Shown piece by piece: positions 46,099 through 57,330 of a stretch of DNA of 64,000 nt. The stretch is from Poa pratensis (lineage: Eukaryota; Streptophyta; Magnoliopsida; Poales; Poaceae), in NCBI GenBank assembly GCA_947311845.1, contig CAMZMU010000062.1:46458030-46522029 (forward strand). The letters run 5' to 3'. How positions within the stretch are numbered: the stretch's first letter is position 1; every line of letters begins with the position of its first letter. A model generated the notes under the pieces. The model was not told where the DNA came from, did not search any database, and saw nothing but the letters and a program-made list of their open reading frames with translations. Made by a program: the position numbers and the translations under genes.

Positions 46099-46183
46099 CC
46101 GGCCGGCGATGTGCGCTGCTTGTTACCTCACGCCGGCCACCCGATCGATACGTCGAGCTGCGGGAAAAAGAAGGAGGAAGAAG

Positions 46184-46985
46184 ATGTCGCACATCGCGGT
46201 GGAGCGGAACCGGCGGCGGCAGATGAACGACCACCTGAAGGTGCTCCGGGCGCTCACGCCGGCCTTCTACATCAAGCGCGTCGACCAGGCGTCCATCATC
46301 GGCGGCGCCATCGAGTTCATCAGGGAGCTGCACACCGTGCTGGAGGCGCTCGAGGCCAAGAAGAAGCGCCGCCTCTGCAGCCCCACGCCGAGCCCCAGCC
46401 CGCGCTCCCTCCTCACTGCCTGCTCCACGCCCACCAGCGCCGGAGCCGGCTCCTCCTCCCTCGACGTCTCCCCCAGCAGCAACGGCAGCAATGGCAGCAG
46501 CGGCGGCGGCTTCACTCCGGCGCCCCACGGCGCGGGAGCCGTCAAGGAGCTCGCCGCCTGCTGCAACTCCCCGGCCGCCGACGTCGAGGCCAGGATCTCC
46601 GGCGCCAACGTGCTGCTCCGCACGCTCTCCGGACGAATCCCGGTCAGGCCACCAAGATCGTCGCGCTGCTCGAGTGCCTCCACCTCGAGGTGCTCCAGGT
46701 CAATATCAGCACCATGGACGACACCGTACTCCACTCCTTCGTCCTCAAGGTCGGTAAATTGTTAACTTCATTCATTCATCAGCGGATTAACTTTTCTGCA
46801 TGCGTCATGGACGGATGCATTCAATCAGCTTCTCTTCAGTGAATTAACTGTACTATTCGGTTGCACTGCAGATTGGGCTCGAGTGCCAGCTCAGCGTGGA
46901 GGATCTCGCCTTCGAGGTCCAGCAGACCTTCTGCTACCAGGAGCTCGACTACTCAACCATGCCCGTCCCTATAATTAATTACTGA
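46184..46985 (+). pseudogene. MUTE: MUTE-like bHLH transcription factor gene with a one-base frameshift
   Basis: The start, [15 protein letters not shown], is the diagnostic N-terminus of MUTE, the SPEECHLESS/MUTE/FAMA-group bHLH factor that drives stomatal precursor commitment and, in grasses, subsidiary-cell formation. The bHLH domain spans residues 3-55, followed by EAKKKRRL and a Ser/Pro/Gly linker. The C-terminal ACT-like region begins [20 protein letters not shown]. Near 46639-46641 a run expected to be CCCC is CCC, shifting the frame. The correct continuation ([20 protein letters not shown]) is in the next frame. An intron (46750-46871) leads to a last exon (IGLECQLSVEDLAFEV) ending SVP-like with IINY and TGA at 46983. 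Residue 33 is Val in KRVDQAS, where the family has Gly. It may be a decayed duplicate or a sequence error. Confidence 0.88.
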
Positions 46986-47001
46986 GTGTGCTAATTATAT
47001 A

Positions 47002-47124
47002 CTCCCTCCGTCCCAAAATAACTGTCTTAGATTTGTCAAAAAATGGATGTATCTAGACATGAAACAAGTATAGATACATTCACTTTTGGACAACTTTGAG
47101 ACACTTATTTTGGGACGGAGGGAG
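47002..47124. mobile_element. Stowaway-type MITE just 3' of the MUTE-like gene
   Basis: 123 bp with inverted ends CTCCCTCCGTCCCAAAATAA and complement, flanked by TA on both sides. It begins 16 bp after the stop codon, so it probably forms part of the 3' UTR and could supply a hairpin or a polyadenylation context. Confidence 0.93.
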
Positions 47125-47126
47125 TA

Positions 47127-48110
47127 ATTAAGTTACAACATGCAACTTCTGCATGCTCCATCCATGTCTCTAGACCCCTGGTTTGCATATTACTTTTACC
47201 TCAAAAGTATTATATATACTGGTCTCCATTTGCAAAATATAAGGTCCATGTAACTCTTGTAATATTGTTTCAAAATGTAATTCGTGTGTTTAACGGCATT
47301 TTCTCGGGCTTGTACTCATGTATATTTTTCTCATTATTTTCTCTGGGTCATGAAAAATAACTCACACGTAGCAAGTTGGGGTTCATGTATCATGAGGAAC
47401 ACCTCAAGCCTTGTGTGCTCGTGCACGATTAGGTGTGACATTGTCTTTGAATATATCGTAGGGTTCCAAAAGTGTATAAACCATAAAACACAAAATAATG
47501 CAACAGTTGCGGGGCTGCACACCATGTACATATTTTCTTGGTAGGCCATTTTGTTTACAATGGATGGGACAACTTGAGCTACAATTTTGTTTTAGAAACT
47601 AAGAATAGATAGTGCGATTGTAGGTTACAAATTGTATCGACAAAGTCCATCAACTTGTATTTGACCGTTTAATCTACAAAAATTGGGAACAATGGATGGA
47701 TAGATTCCAATTGAATAGTCCCATACTCCCAGTGTGAAGTTGGAGAGAATAAAGAGAGCGAATATTCCGCAACTAGTTGTGCCCGCACCCCGTTATCGGT
47801 TATCCTATTTTTGAGTTTTCAAAAAATCCGAAATAAATCATGAACATTGGTTATGTTGTTTCTCGTCCATACAGAAAATTTAATCACAAAATATGACCAT
47901 ATGTGTACTGTGCAAAAAAGAGAAGACACAAGTGAATTTCACGTACTATTCACGCATCATTTGTCTTTTTTTTGCAGCCCAAATATTGTCAAATTTTTGG
48001 ACGAAAATTTGTGGATGCATGTGAAACAACATAACCAATGTTCATCATTTAGTTCACATTTTTTAAAAAAAATTGGAAATACGACATGCAGGATGGGGCG
48101 CGGGCGTAAC
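47127..48110. other. No gene seen
   Basis: AT-rich intergenic sequence. A loosely inverted pair appears (CATGAACATTGGTTATGTTG near 47840-47860, complement near 48020-48045), which may be the ends of a small inverted-repeat element of about 200 bp. Confidence 0.4.
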
Positions 48111-48807
48111 TAGTTGCAAGCTTCAGTTCCCCAGAATATAAGATGGAGTTGGGTCTCGATGATTTTTTTCTCAAGTCCCTCAAAATTCATTTACCTTTTC
48201 ATGTGAAATATTGCAGAAGCACAATAATTAAACAATTCATGAATTCAGAACTGATAAAACTATAACTAGTCATCGTAGATAAAAATAAATATAGGGTCAG
48301 CCCATAGGGTAGTCAAACAGGGCTCACTCCGTCCCCCGAGAGACCGAGTCCGTACAAAATGTATTACACATGACATTAGTCCTTACGCCTAAGAGCATCT
48401 CCAATCATGATGTACTAATTTATCCCCAAAATATCCGTGGACAGTGTCTGGACAACATTAAACCCTAGTTGCAAACTTCAGTTCCCCAGAATATAAGATG
48501 GAGTTGGGTCTCGATGATTTTTTTTCTCTAGATCCCTCAAAATTCATTTACCTTTTCATGTGAAACATTGCAGAAGCACAATTCAACAATTCATGAATTC
48601 CAAACTGTTAGAATTATAACTAGTGGTCATAGATAAAAAAATATAGGGCCAGCCCATAGGGTAGTCAAACAGAGCTCACTCCGTCCCCGAGAGACAGAGT
48701 CCATAACAAATGTATTACACATGACGTTAGTCATTACGCCTAAGAGCATCTCCAACCATGATGTACTAATTTATCCCCAAAATATCAGTGGACAGTGTCC
48801 GGACAAC
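48111..48807. repeat. Tandem duplication crossing a transposon-host junction
   Basis: Unit A (48111-48465) and unit B (48466-48807) are clearly similar throughout (both start TAGTTGCAA and contain AGATGGAGTTGGGTCTCGAT). Each contains the first about 64 bp of the Harbinger-like element whose body follows unit B. The duplication therefore happened after that insertion. Confidence 0.85.
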
Positions 48808-49716
48808 CCCATTTTTTGGTATCGCATCCATACTCCCATTTGAGCAATCTTTAATTACTACAAAGACATGCAAAATATAGATAGCAAAAGATCCCTACTA
48901 CATACTACGTAGATCATCTAATACCTACAACTACTCCTAGTCATCGGAGATGATCACAACAAAGGCGGGGCCGCGGAGCCGGTGGCGGCGGTCTCGATGT
49001 CGTTGACGAGGGCGGTACCGGTGGTGGCGGGGGTAGAGCCGGAGCCGCCTACCTCGTGTTCGTCAGAGGTGAAGTCGGTGTCCGCCTCCTCCTCCGCAAT
49101 TTGCCTCTCCGAGGCAAAATGCCCATCAAGGAGGACGTGGTCGGCGGCGAACTGTCCCACCAGGTCTCTATCCGCGGCCTCGGCCTGGAGTTGCCACTGC
49201 ACCGCATAGTGCTCCATCTCAAATGGCTCCACCGCCATGGCGTCGCGGTAATCCTCGAGCGCCAACTTGAGGGACATAGCCACCGACATGGAGATCTCGC
49301 CTCCGACGGTGGCTTGTTCGCTGGGTGTGGCCACACCCACGTCAGCAGCCGAATTTGGCAGATCGTCTTTCCTCTCGCGGCCGCGCAACTCTGCCTCCAG
49401 CTCCCGACAGCGCTTCGGGGTTATCTTGGCATACATGGTGTGGGCAGCCAGCGAGGCATGGTGTCAACCTTCTGCCACATGTGGATGGCGCCGGTTAGAC
49501 TTTCAGGCCTATCTGTCATTTAGATAAGGGGGATGCGTCCGGGAGGCCCCAAACTTGCCCCACATATGGGCTGGGTTTGGGGGTTTTCGTATAGCCCAGA
49601 CGGATGGGCTGCCTTTGGGGAGGCCGGTTGGTTACACGTTTCCTGTCTGTACCGTATTCAGGCTATCTGCCCGGGCGTATAAGGGCGGTATGGGGGTTGA
49701 TCGGTTGGAAATACTC
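48744..49716. mobile_element. PIF/Harbinger-like non-autonomous element
   Basis: Ends GAGCATCTCCAACC and GGTTGGAAATACTC are inverted at 12 of 14 positions. Both sides carry TAA (48741-48743 and 49717-49719), fitting the TWA target of Harbinger elements. Its length is 973 bp and it contains no transposase. Confidence 0.65.
48954..49436 (-). CDS. Open frame inside the Harbinger-like element, unknown function
   Basis: 160 codons from ATG 49436 (MYAKITPKRCRELEAELRGR). The product is acidic and Ala-rich, with predicted helical stretches (MSVAMSLKLALEDYRDAMAV, then FASERQIAEEEADTDF). I recognise no family. It fills half of the element. A GC-rich opposite strand gives competing frames. Confidence 0.3.
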   Translation of the reverse strand: MYAKITPKRCRELEAELRGRERKDDLPNSAADVGVATPSEQATVGGEISMSVAMSLKLALEDYRDAMAVEPFEMEHYAVQWQLQAEAADRDLVGQFAADHVLLDGHFASERQIAEEEADTDFTSDEHEVGGSGSTPATTGTALVNDIETAATGSAAPPLL

Positions 49717-49719
49717 TAA

Positions 49720-50231
49720 CAACCTGTAGTGAAATAAAGAAAATAAATGGACTAGTCTGCAGGAAAAAGGCACCACGAGCCAATATCATGTGTTCTTTTA
49801 GATCAAAACAAATATAGTTAAGTAACAACATATATTTTGAAACTCAAAAAAGCTATATTTTTTTGTAGTTCTATACCACCAAATCCATCATATCTCTTAG
49901 CATATGCATATGTAAACTTTGTGCAAATATGATTGCAATACACCATACCTTGACACTTAAACATCGGTTACGTAGAAGGTTCAATACTCCCGCGAGGAGG
50001 CGGCAACCTTATTGAAGCAATGTTCAATGGTAAATATAGAATTGATTGGCACAATTCTGAATTTCCGAAGAATAACATGGTCATCGTACTCAATGTTGGA
50101 TAATTAGGCAAGTTCACAAATAATTTCAGAAAATAAACCATGAATAAAAAACTACCAAAATATGTAACTTGACATACTAGATGCATTACACCATGTTAAA
50201 CATTAAACACATAATCGCAAACAGGTTAAGT
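49720..50231. other. No gene seen
   Basis: AT-rich intergenic sequence between the Harbinger-like element and CACTA element 3. The last three bases (AGT) are the target duplication of element 3. Confidence 0.5.
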
Positions 50232-53200
50232 CACTAGTAGAAACAGGGGCTTCGGATCGATCTATTTGTCCCGGTTGGACAGGAACCGGGACTAATGGGG
50301 GCATCAGTCCCGGTTCCAGAGGCGAGAAGGCCGGCCGGAAGCAGTCCCGATTCGTGAGGGGCCTTTAGTCCCGGTTGGTATTACCAACCGGGACTAAAGG
50401 GTTACGGCAGGCGGCCACAGTGGGGGGGCCAGCGCAAGACCCTTTAGATGGACCTTTAGTCCCGGTTGGAGACACCAACCCGGACTAAAGCCGTCGGCAT
50501 ACCTTTATTTTTTTCTATTTTTCATTTAACATGGAATAATTCATATCTTCAAATCCGTAAATCGAAATTTAACAAATAAAATATCTAAATCGATTAGAAA
50601 AACAAGATGAATCCAAATTTAACAATTATATCATATTTTGCATCACAAGAACTCATTTAAATAGAAGAAAATACTTTTGAAAATCAGCATAAACTCATTT
50701 AACTAGGCGAAATTAGGTAGAAATCAAGAAAATTCCTAATACTTGAGGATTATTCATAAAATGTGGATTACTCTTTGTGAAATTATATGGGTGCCATTTT
50801 GCACCAGATCTTTTTTAGAGGTTTTGTTTACTTTATTTGATTGTTTTCAAAAAGCGGTTAAAATGGCCACCATGACTCTTATAGAAGAGGTCAAATTTTC
50901 TAAAACTATCGATATTCTTGTGATATACTCCGGTGTGTGACCGGATTTACCGGCTTCACTTTCTCTCTGGTAAGTTGGTGGACTTATGGCTGAAAATTCC
51001 CACTTCAGGCGAAACAGAGGGAATCTTTACAATAGTTGGGTGGATCTTGGTTTTGGATGTTCCTATGTCCTAACCTAACACAACCTAGCAAAAAAGGCCA
51101 CTGGCCTACCCCCTTTCGACTCCGTTCAAAGGGGTATACGAGAACTTTGACTTTTTCCAGCGGGTCTAGGGGTTTCACCGAAGCGGGGCTCCGGAGCGTC
51201 GGAAACCCCACCAAAACCTAGCTGGTTCCATACCATATGTAAATAAGTGTGTTGGGTGTTGTACATGTCCAAGATCCTACTCCGGTGTGTGACCGGCTTC
51301 ACTTTCTCTCTAGTAAGTTGGTGGACTTATAGCTGAAAATTCCCACTTCGGGCGAAACGGAGGGAACCTTTACAAAAGTTGGGTGGATCTTGGTTTGGGA
51401 TGTTCCTATGTCCTAACCTAACACAACCAAGCAAAAAAGTCCACTGGCCTACCCCCTTTCGACTCCGTTCAAAGGGGTATACGGGAACCTTGACTTTTTC
51501 CAACGGGTCTAGGCTTTCACCGAAGCGGGGCTCCGGAGCATCGGAAACCCCACCAAAACCTAGCTGGTTCCATACCATATGTATATAAGTGTGTTGGGTT
51601 TTGTATATGTCCAAGATCGTACTCCGGTGTGTGACCGGATTTACCGACTTCACTTTCTCTCTAGTAAGTTGGTGGACTTATAGCTGAAAATTCCCACTTC
51701 GGGCGAAACAGAGAGAATCTTTATAAGAGTTGGGTGGATCTTGGTTTTGGATGTTCCTATGTCCTAACCTAATACAACCAAGCAAAAAAGTCCACTGGCC
51801 TACCCCCTTTCGACTCTGTTCAAGGGATATACGGGAACTTTGACTTTTTTCCAGCGGGTCTAGGCTTTCACCGAAGCGGGGCTCCGAAGCATCGGAAACC
51901 CCACTAAAACCTAGCTGGTTCCATAATATATGTATATAAGTGTGTTTTGTGTTGTACATGTCCAAGATCGTACTCCGGTGTGTGACCGGATTTACCGGCT
52001 TCACTTTCTCTCTAGTAAGTTGGTGGACTTATAGCTGAAAATTCCCACTTCGGGCGAAACAGAGGGAATCTTTACAAGAGTTGGGTGGATCTTGGTTTTG
52101 GATGTTCCTATGTCCTAACCTAACACAACCAAGCAAAAAAGTTCACTGGCCTACCTCTTTTCGACTCTGTTCAAAGGGGTATATGGGGAACTTTGACTTT
52201 TTGCCAACGGGTCTAGGCTTTCACCGAAGCGGGGCTCCGGAGCATCGAAAACCCCACCAAAACCTAGCTGGTTCCATACCATATGTATATAAGTATGTTG
52301 GGTGTTGTACATGTCCAAGATACTACTCCGGTGTGTGACCGGATTTACCGGCTTCACTTTCTCTCTAGTAAGTTGGTGGACTTATAGCTGAAAATTCCCA
52401 CTTCGGGCGAAACAGAGGGAATCTTTACAAGAGTTGGGTGGATCTTGGTTTTGGATGTTCCTATGGCCTAACCTAACACAACCAAGCAAAAAAGTTCACT
52501 GGCCTACCTCCTTTCGACTCTGTTCAAAGGGGTATATGGGGAACTTTGACTTTTTGCCAACGGGTCTAGGCTTTCACCGAAGCGGGGCTCCGGAGCATCG
52601 AAACCCCCACCAAAACCTAGCTGGTTCCATACCATATGTATATAAGTATGTTGGGTGTTGTACATGTCCAAGATACTACTCCGGTGTGTGACCGGCTTCA
52701 CCGGCTTCACTTTCTCTGTAGTAAGTTGGTGGACTTATAGCTGAAAATTCCCACTTCGGGCGAAACAGAGGGAATCTTTGCAAAAGTTGGGTGGATCTTG
52801 GTTTTGGATGTTCCTATGTCCTAAACTAACACAATCAAGCAAAAACACTCCACTGGCCTACCCCCTTTCGACTCCGTTCAAAGGGGTATACGGGAAATTT
52901 GACTTTTTTCCAGCGGGTCTAGGCTTTCACCGAAGCGGGGCTCCAAAGCATCGGAAACCCCACCAAAACCTAGCTGGTTCCATACCATATGTATATAAGT
53001 GTGTTGGGTGTTGTACATGTCCAAGATCCTACTCCGGTGTGTGACCGGCTTCACGGGCTTCACTTTCTCTCTAGAAAGTTGGTGGACTTATAGCTGAAAA
53101 TTCCCACTTCGGGCGAAACGGAGGGAATCTTTGCAAGAGTTGGGTGGATCTTGGTTTTAGATGTTCCTATGTCCTAACCTACCACAACCAAACAAAAAAT

Positions 53201-54401
53201 TTCACTGGCCCACCCCCTTTCGACTCTGTTCAAGGGGTATATGGGAAAGTTTGACTTTTTTCCAACGGGTCTAGGCTTTCACCGAAGCGGGGCTCCGGAG
53301 CGTCGGAAACCCCACCAAAACCTATCTGGTTCCATACCATATGTATATAAGTGTATTGGGTGTTGTACATGTCCAAGATACTACTCCAATGTGTGACCGG
53401 CTTCACCAGCTTCACTTTCTCTCTAGTAAGTTGGTGGACTTATAGCTGAAAATTCCCACTTCGGGCGAAACAGAGGGAATCTTTGCAAGAGTTGGGTGGA
53501 TCTTGGTTTTGGATGTTCCTATGTCCTAACATAACACAACCATGCTAAAGGATACCTTTTTTTTTAGGGTTTTTTCACTTTATTTGATTTTTTTAAAACA
53601 ATCAAAATGGCCAACATGACTATTCATCGAAATAGGTCAAATTTTCTAACTATCGATGTTTCTGTGATGCAAAAGATGATATGGATAGCATATTTGAATT
53701 TCTCTCATTTTTTTAATCGACTTAGATATTTTATTTGTCAAATTTTGATTTACGGATTTAAAAATAAAGTAAAATTCATTTTATTGTTATTTATTCAAAA
53801 TATACTATTACATAATCATTGCATTTATTTAAACAAAGTTTGAAAATTTAAACAATAAAAAGTGTTACATCATGACTCAGGGGTTAATATGATTGATAGG
53901 ATACTATTATTAGTAAGTTCTAACTTCTCATTTGGAAGCTAATTTGGAAGGAACTCAAAAGTTAAGCGTGCTCGGGCTAGAGCAATTTCAGGATGGGTGA
54001 CCGAATGGAAAGTTTGACTAGAGTAAGTACTTTGACCTGAGATTAAGTGTATAACTAGTTTAAGTGTGTGGCTAAGTGAGAATTAGGAATAGAATTAAAA
54101 ATAGAATTGAAAATAATTAAGAAAAGAATTGAGAATAATTGAAAATATAATTGAAAATAAAATTAAAAAAAAATCTCGGTACCTTTAGTCCGGGTTGGTA
54201 AGGTCTACCTTACCAACCGGGACTAAAGGTGCTCCACCTGCCCGCGCACAGCTCCGCCCACATGGGGGGCCTTTGGTCCCGGTTCGTGGGCAACCGGGAC
54301 TAAAGGGTGGGGGCCTTTAGTCCCGATTTAGCAGTCCCGGTTGCACAACCGGGACTAAAGGCCCTCTGGAACCGGGACTGTTGCCCCGTTTTCTACTAGT
54401 G
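50232..54401. mobile_element. Non-autonomous CACTA element 3, filled by a tandem repeat
   Basis: It starts CACTAGTAGAAACAGGGGC and ends GTTTTCTACTAGTG, flanked by AGT (50229-50231 and 54402-54404). Its length is 4170 bp. The first 20 bases equal those of element 1, so the transposase of that family could act on it. Hairpins have the core TTTAGTCCCGGTT. It contains no transposase. The interior is a 352 bp tandem array between AT-rich arms that are partly inverted copies of each other. Confidence 0.93.
50927..53545. repeat. 352 bp tandem repeat array, about 7.4 units
   Basis: The word ACTCCGGTGTGTGACCGG (or close variants) starts at 50927, 51279, 51621, 51972, 52325, 52678, 53031 and 53383, giving spacings of 342-353 bp. 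Each unit also contains TTGGTGGACTTATAGCTG and TTCACCGAAGCGGGGCTCC. Small open frames recur in every unit on both strands, but no protein family is seen. The truncated copy at 23669-25074 carries about 1.5 units. Confidence 0.95.
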
Positions 54402-55149
54402 AGTAGTATACTGTAATACGTTGCACGTACTAATCGGTTGTAGACGAAGTAGTTGCTGGTGCAACACTAACGTTGTTGACGATTAGCTAAGACCAGTCGA
54501 AACAGACAAAGTTGAAAATGGCGGTTAGAATCACCGCCCAATTTGGACAGAAGGTGACCGAATGGGAAGTTTGACCAGAGTAAATACTTTGACATGAGAT
54601 TAAGTGTATAACTAGTTTAAGTGTGTGGCTAAGTGAGAATTAGGAATAGAATTAAAAATAGAATTGAGAATAATTGAAAATAGAATTGAAAATAAAATTA
54701 AAAAATTCCCGGTACGTTTAGTCCGGGTTGGTAAGGTCTACCTTTAATCTCGGTAAAATTAAAAATAATTAAGTTGAAAAGGTCTACCTTTAGTCCCGGT
54801 TGGTGTTACCAACCGGGACTAAAGGTGCTCCACCTGCCCGCGCACAGCTCCGCCCACATGGGGGGCCTTTGGTCCCGGTTTGTGGGCAACCGGGACTAAA
54901 GGGTGGGGGCCTTTAGTCCCGATTTAGCAGTCCCGGTTGCACAACCGGGACTAAATGCCCTCTGGAACTGGGACTGTTGCCCCGTTTTCTACTAGTGAGT
55001 AGTATACTGTAATACGTTGCACGTACTAATCGGTTGTAGACGAAGTAGTTGCTGGTGCAACACTAACGTTGTTGACGATTAGCTAAGACCAGTCAAAACA
55101 GACAAAGTTGAAAATGGCGGTTAGAATCACCGCCCAATTTGGACAGAAG
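53997..55149. repeat. Tandem duplication crossing the right end of CACTA element 3
   Basis: Unit A (53997-54553) and unit B (54554-55149) both begin GTGACCGAATGG and end CAATTTGGACAGAAG. Each holds about 400 bp of element 3 including its terminus (TACTAGTG ends at 54401 and 54997) plus about 150 bp of host flank. Unit B is longer because of an extra partial hairpin repeat near 54735-54790. Confidence 0.92.
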
Positions 55150-55408
55150 ACGGCCCCCCGAGAATTCACACTGAAAATGTCAGAACTTTTGTATCCAAAT
55201 CAGAATAAGACGAAACAAATTTTGATGGAAATATTAAGGACCAGCACAAGAGAGAGAGAATGCCACACATGGGAAGGTGTGAAACCTTTCTTACAGACGG
55301 ACCGGTAATATTTCCAACAACATTGCAAAGAAATGTTGGCAAGAGCTTAACAGCAGCTGATCGTCAGCACCAGGGGCTGTTGCGATGTTTGAGCATGCTA
55401 AACAGAGC
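55150..55408. other. No gene seen
   Basis: Intergenic sequence between the tandem duplication and the LINE fragment. A plus-strand open frame here has no recognisable family. Confidence 0.35.
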
Positions 55409-55690
55409 TTTGTTGGGCACAAATTTTTTGAAGTTGCAACCTGCGCTCTTTGGGGTATATGGAAGCAACGAAATAATCACATCTTTGAAGTGGCTCCTTT
55501 CTCGGTGCAAGCCTCGAAGGTGTTGTTCAAAAAAGACCTTGGTTTGTTAGTTCATAGGTGAAAGCCTCACACAGAAAAACTCTCGAGGACTGGGTTGGCT
55601 GCTTTTTAATTCTTATTGTACCCGCCCCCATCCCCCACCCCCATGATGTAATTTTGCCCTTGCTCTTGATTCTTTCATTTAATTGAAAAG
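55409..55690 (+). pseudogene. LINE reverse-transcriptase C-terminal fragment
   Basis: The frame reads FVGHKFFEVATCALWGIWKQ, then RNNHIFEVAPFS, matching the C-terminal LWxIWKxRN region of plant LINE ORF2. A frame of about 60 further residues follows, with a stop. No upstream reverse-transcriptase core is present. Confidence 0.6.
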
Positions 55691-55979
55691 TTATACTGTA
55701 TGGGGTTCCCCCCTACGGTTTTATGGTCAGAAAATATATTTCCAACAACGAAAATGCAACAGATTTTCATACGAAATTCACTTTCGAAGGACTTGGGCTT
55801 GTCATGAAGAACAAGACAAGCACCAAAACCCACATAGAAAAATTCCAAATAAGAACCAAGAAATATGATTCAAAGTATGCAAAGGTTTTAACTCTCTACA
55901 ACCGATATACTAAAACTCAATCGAGAGCCCCTCTTTATACTACGGTTATCTATCTTACAACCCGGTCTCCCACCTAGCA

Positions 55980-56830
55980 CAATGAGACTGGTAAAATAGA
56001 AATCATGTCAAGATCATACCTTTGCCTTAAGCATTCCACTTGAGATATATGTTGACGATCTTGGTCTCCTCAAGTGGACCACCTTTTTTGATTGCGCTCT
56101 GGTTGGTGAAGACTCACATATTGCTCCCTCATACTCCACTATGGGAGAGCCTCTTTTAGGCACATTTTCACTTGACCATTATCTTCAAAGGGGTGGAAGG
56201 CTTAAAGCATAGGGTCGATCTCTTAGAGATGCTCATCTTGAATTTGCACCACTCAACCTTGATGACGATCATCACTTGACGTCATCCTCCACGGGCTATA
56301 TATATGAAATCTTTCTATTGATGTAAACTCATGGAAAGATATCTAACCCCACATAGAAGCAGCACACACATATCTCATGCGTTAGTTCACAAAGCTATAT
56401 GTACAATTGCTTACCATACCACGAGATCACATGATTTCGTTGGATACATCTTCTAGCTTTGTGTGTTGATCAATATATTGATCAACCTTCTATCCTCAAC
56501 TCTCTTATGACCAATTTTTGGATAAGCCCTCGAATAACACCTTGGTCATCACATACTTTTCTTCTTGATCATATCAAATATATGCATACAAATCGATGAT
56601 CTTGATGTCATAAACTCCATTATTTTATTATCTTCATGGCATCAACCTTGAATTCAACATATGAAGTTCAAGCATTGTCTATGGACAAACTCTACAAGTT
56701 AAACTCAATGCAACCATTAGTCCATAGGGATTTTCATTAATTATCAAAACCACACATGCGCCATGCTCTTTCAGAAAGGGTCGGTCAAGTTTTTTGTCAG
56801 TTTGAATATGTAGCATTTATTACTTTGATT
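55980..56830 (-). repeat. Degraded LTR-type sequence
   Basis: AT-rich sequence with many TTGATCA and CATATGAAG words. On the minus strand it includes GTGGTTTTGATAATTAATGA and CCCTATGGACTAATGGTTGC, words I associate with a common Triticeae LTR family. No boundaries are visible. Confidence 0.4.
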
Positions 56831-56833
56831 TCT

Positions 56834-57330
56834 TTAAAATTTTGTGGCAGATTTAAAACGTCTCTTCACATGTATTGAGGATTTCGCGTTATTCTTAGAA
56901 TTGTTCACCTTGAAAATAATTGTTTGGTTGCCACAATTCATAAGGATGGCCGTCACTAGTATTTTTACCACGTCCATTAAGAGATCAAGCAGCCACTCTG
57001 TCTCCACAGTGGATGTATCTAAAGTATCGTCGCTTCTAAGAGCAAATACATACCCACTTGTGCTCATAAACATCTGAAATCGGGTTTGTGTCACTATATC
57101 TTTCAAACACGGAAGGGTGCCTTAATTAAATAGTGAATATCATAACTCATAGTACCATATAGATAGCGCATGACCCTTTCAAATGCATGCCAATGATCAA
57201 TCCTCAGGTTTGACATGAACCTTCTTGACTTGCTCACAACAACAGAGATATTGTGTCTTGTTGCGCTCACAAGATACATGAGTGAACCGATTATTTAAGA
57301 GTATCATAATTGATCTCTCGCTTTTCTTAT
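56834..57330 (-). pseudogene. Copia reverse transcriptase / RNase H remnant
   Basis: The minus strand, moving between frames, reads SLMYLVSATRHNIS, then RFMSNLRIDHWHAFERVMRY, then MFMSTSGYVFALRSDDTLDT and STVETEWLLDLL. This is the order of the Copia RT end and RNase H (SLMYL-TATRPDI, RFM-NP--HW-A--R-LRYL, STSGYVF, STxEAEY). Stops and frameshifts make it non-functional. Confidence 0.75.

Noticed and set aside
51036..53044. Recurring frames of 60-108 codons in the 352 bp units
   Set aside because: They repeat with the tandem unit, occur on both strands, vary in length with single-base changes and show no domain.
50927..53545. A CRISPR-like array
   Set aside because: Units are 352 bp direct repeats without short repeat plus unique spacer organisation, and this is a plant nuclear sequence.
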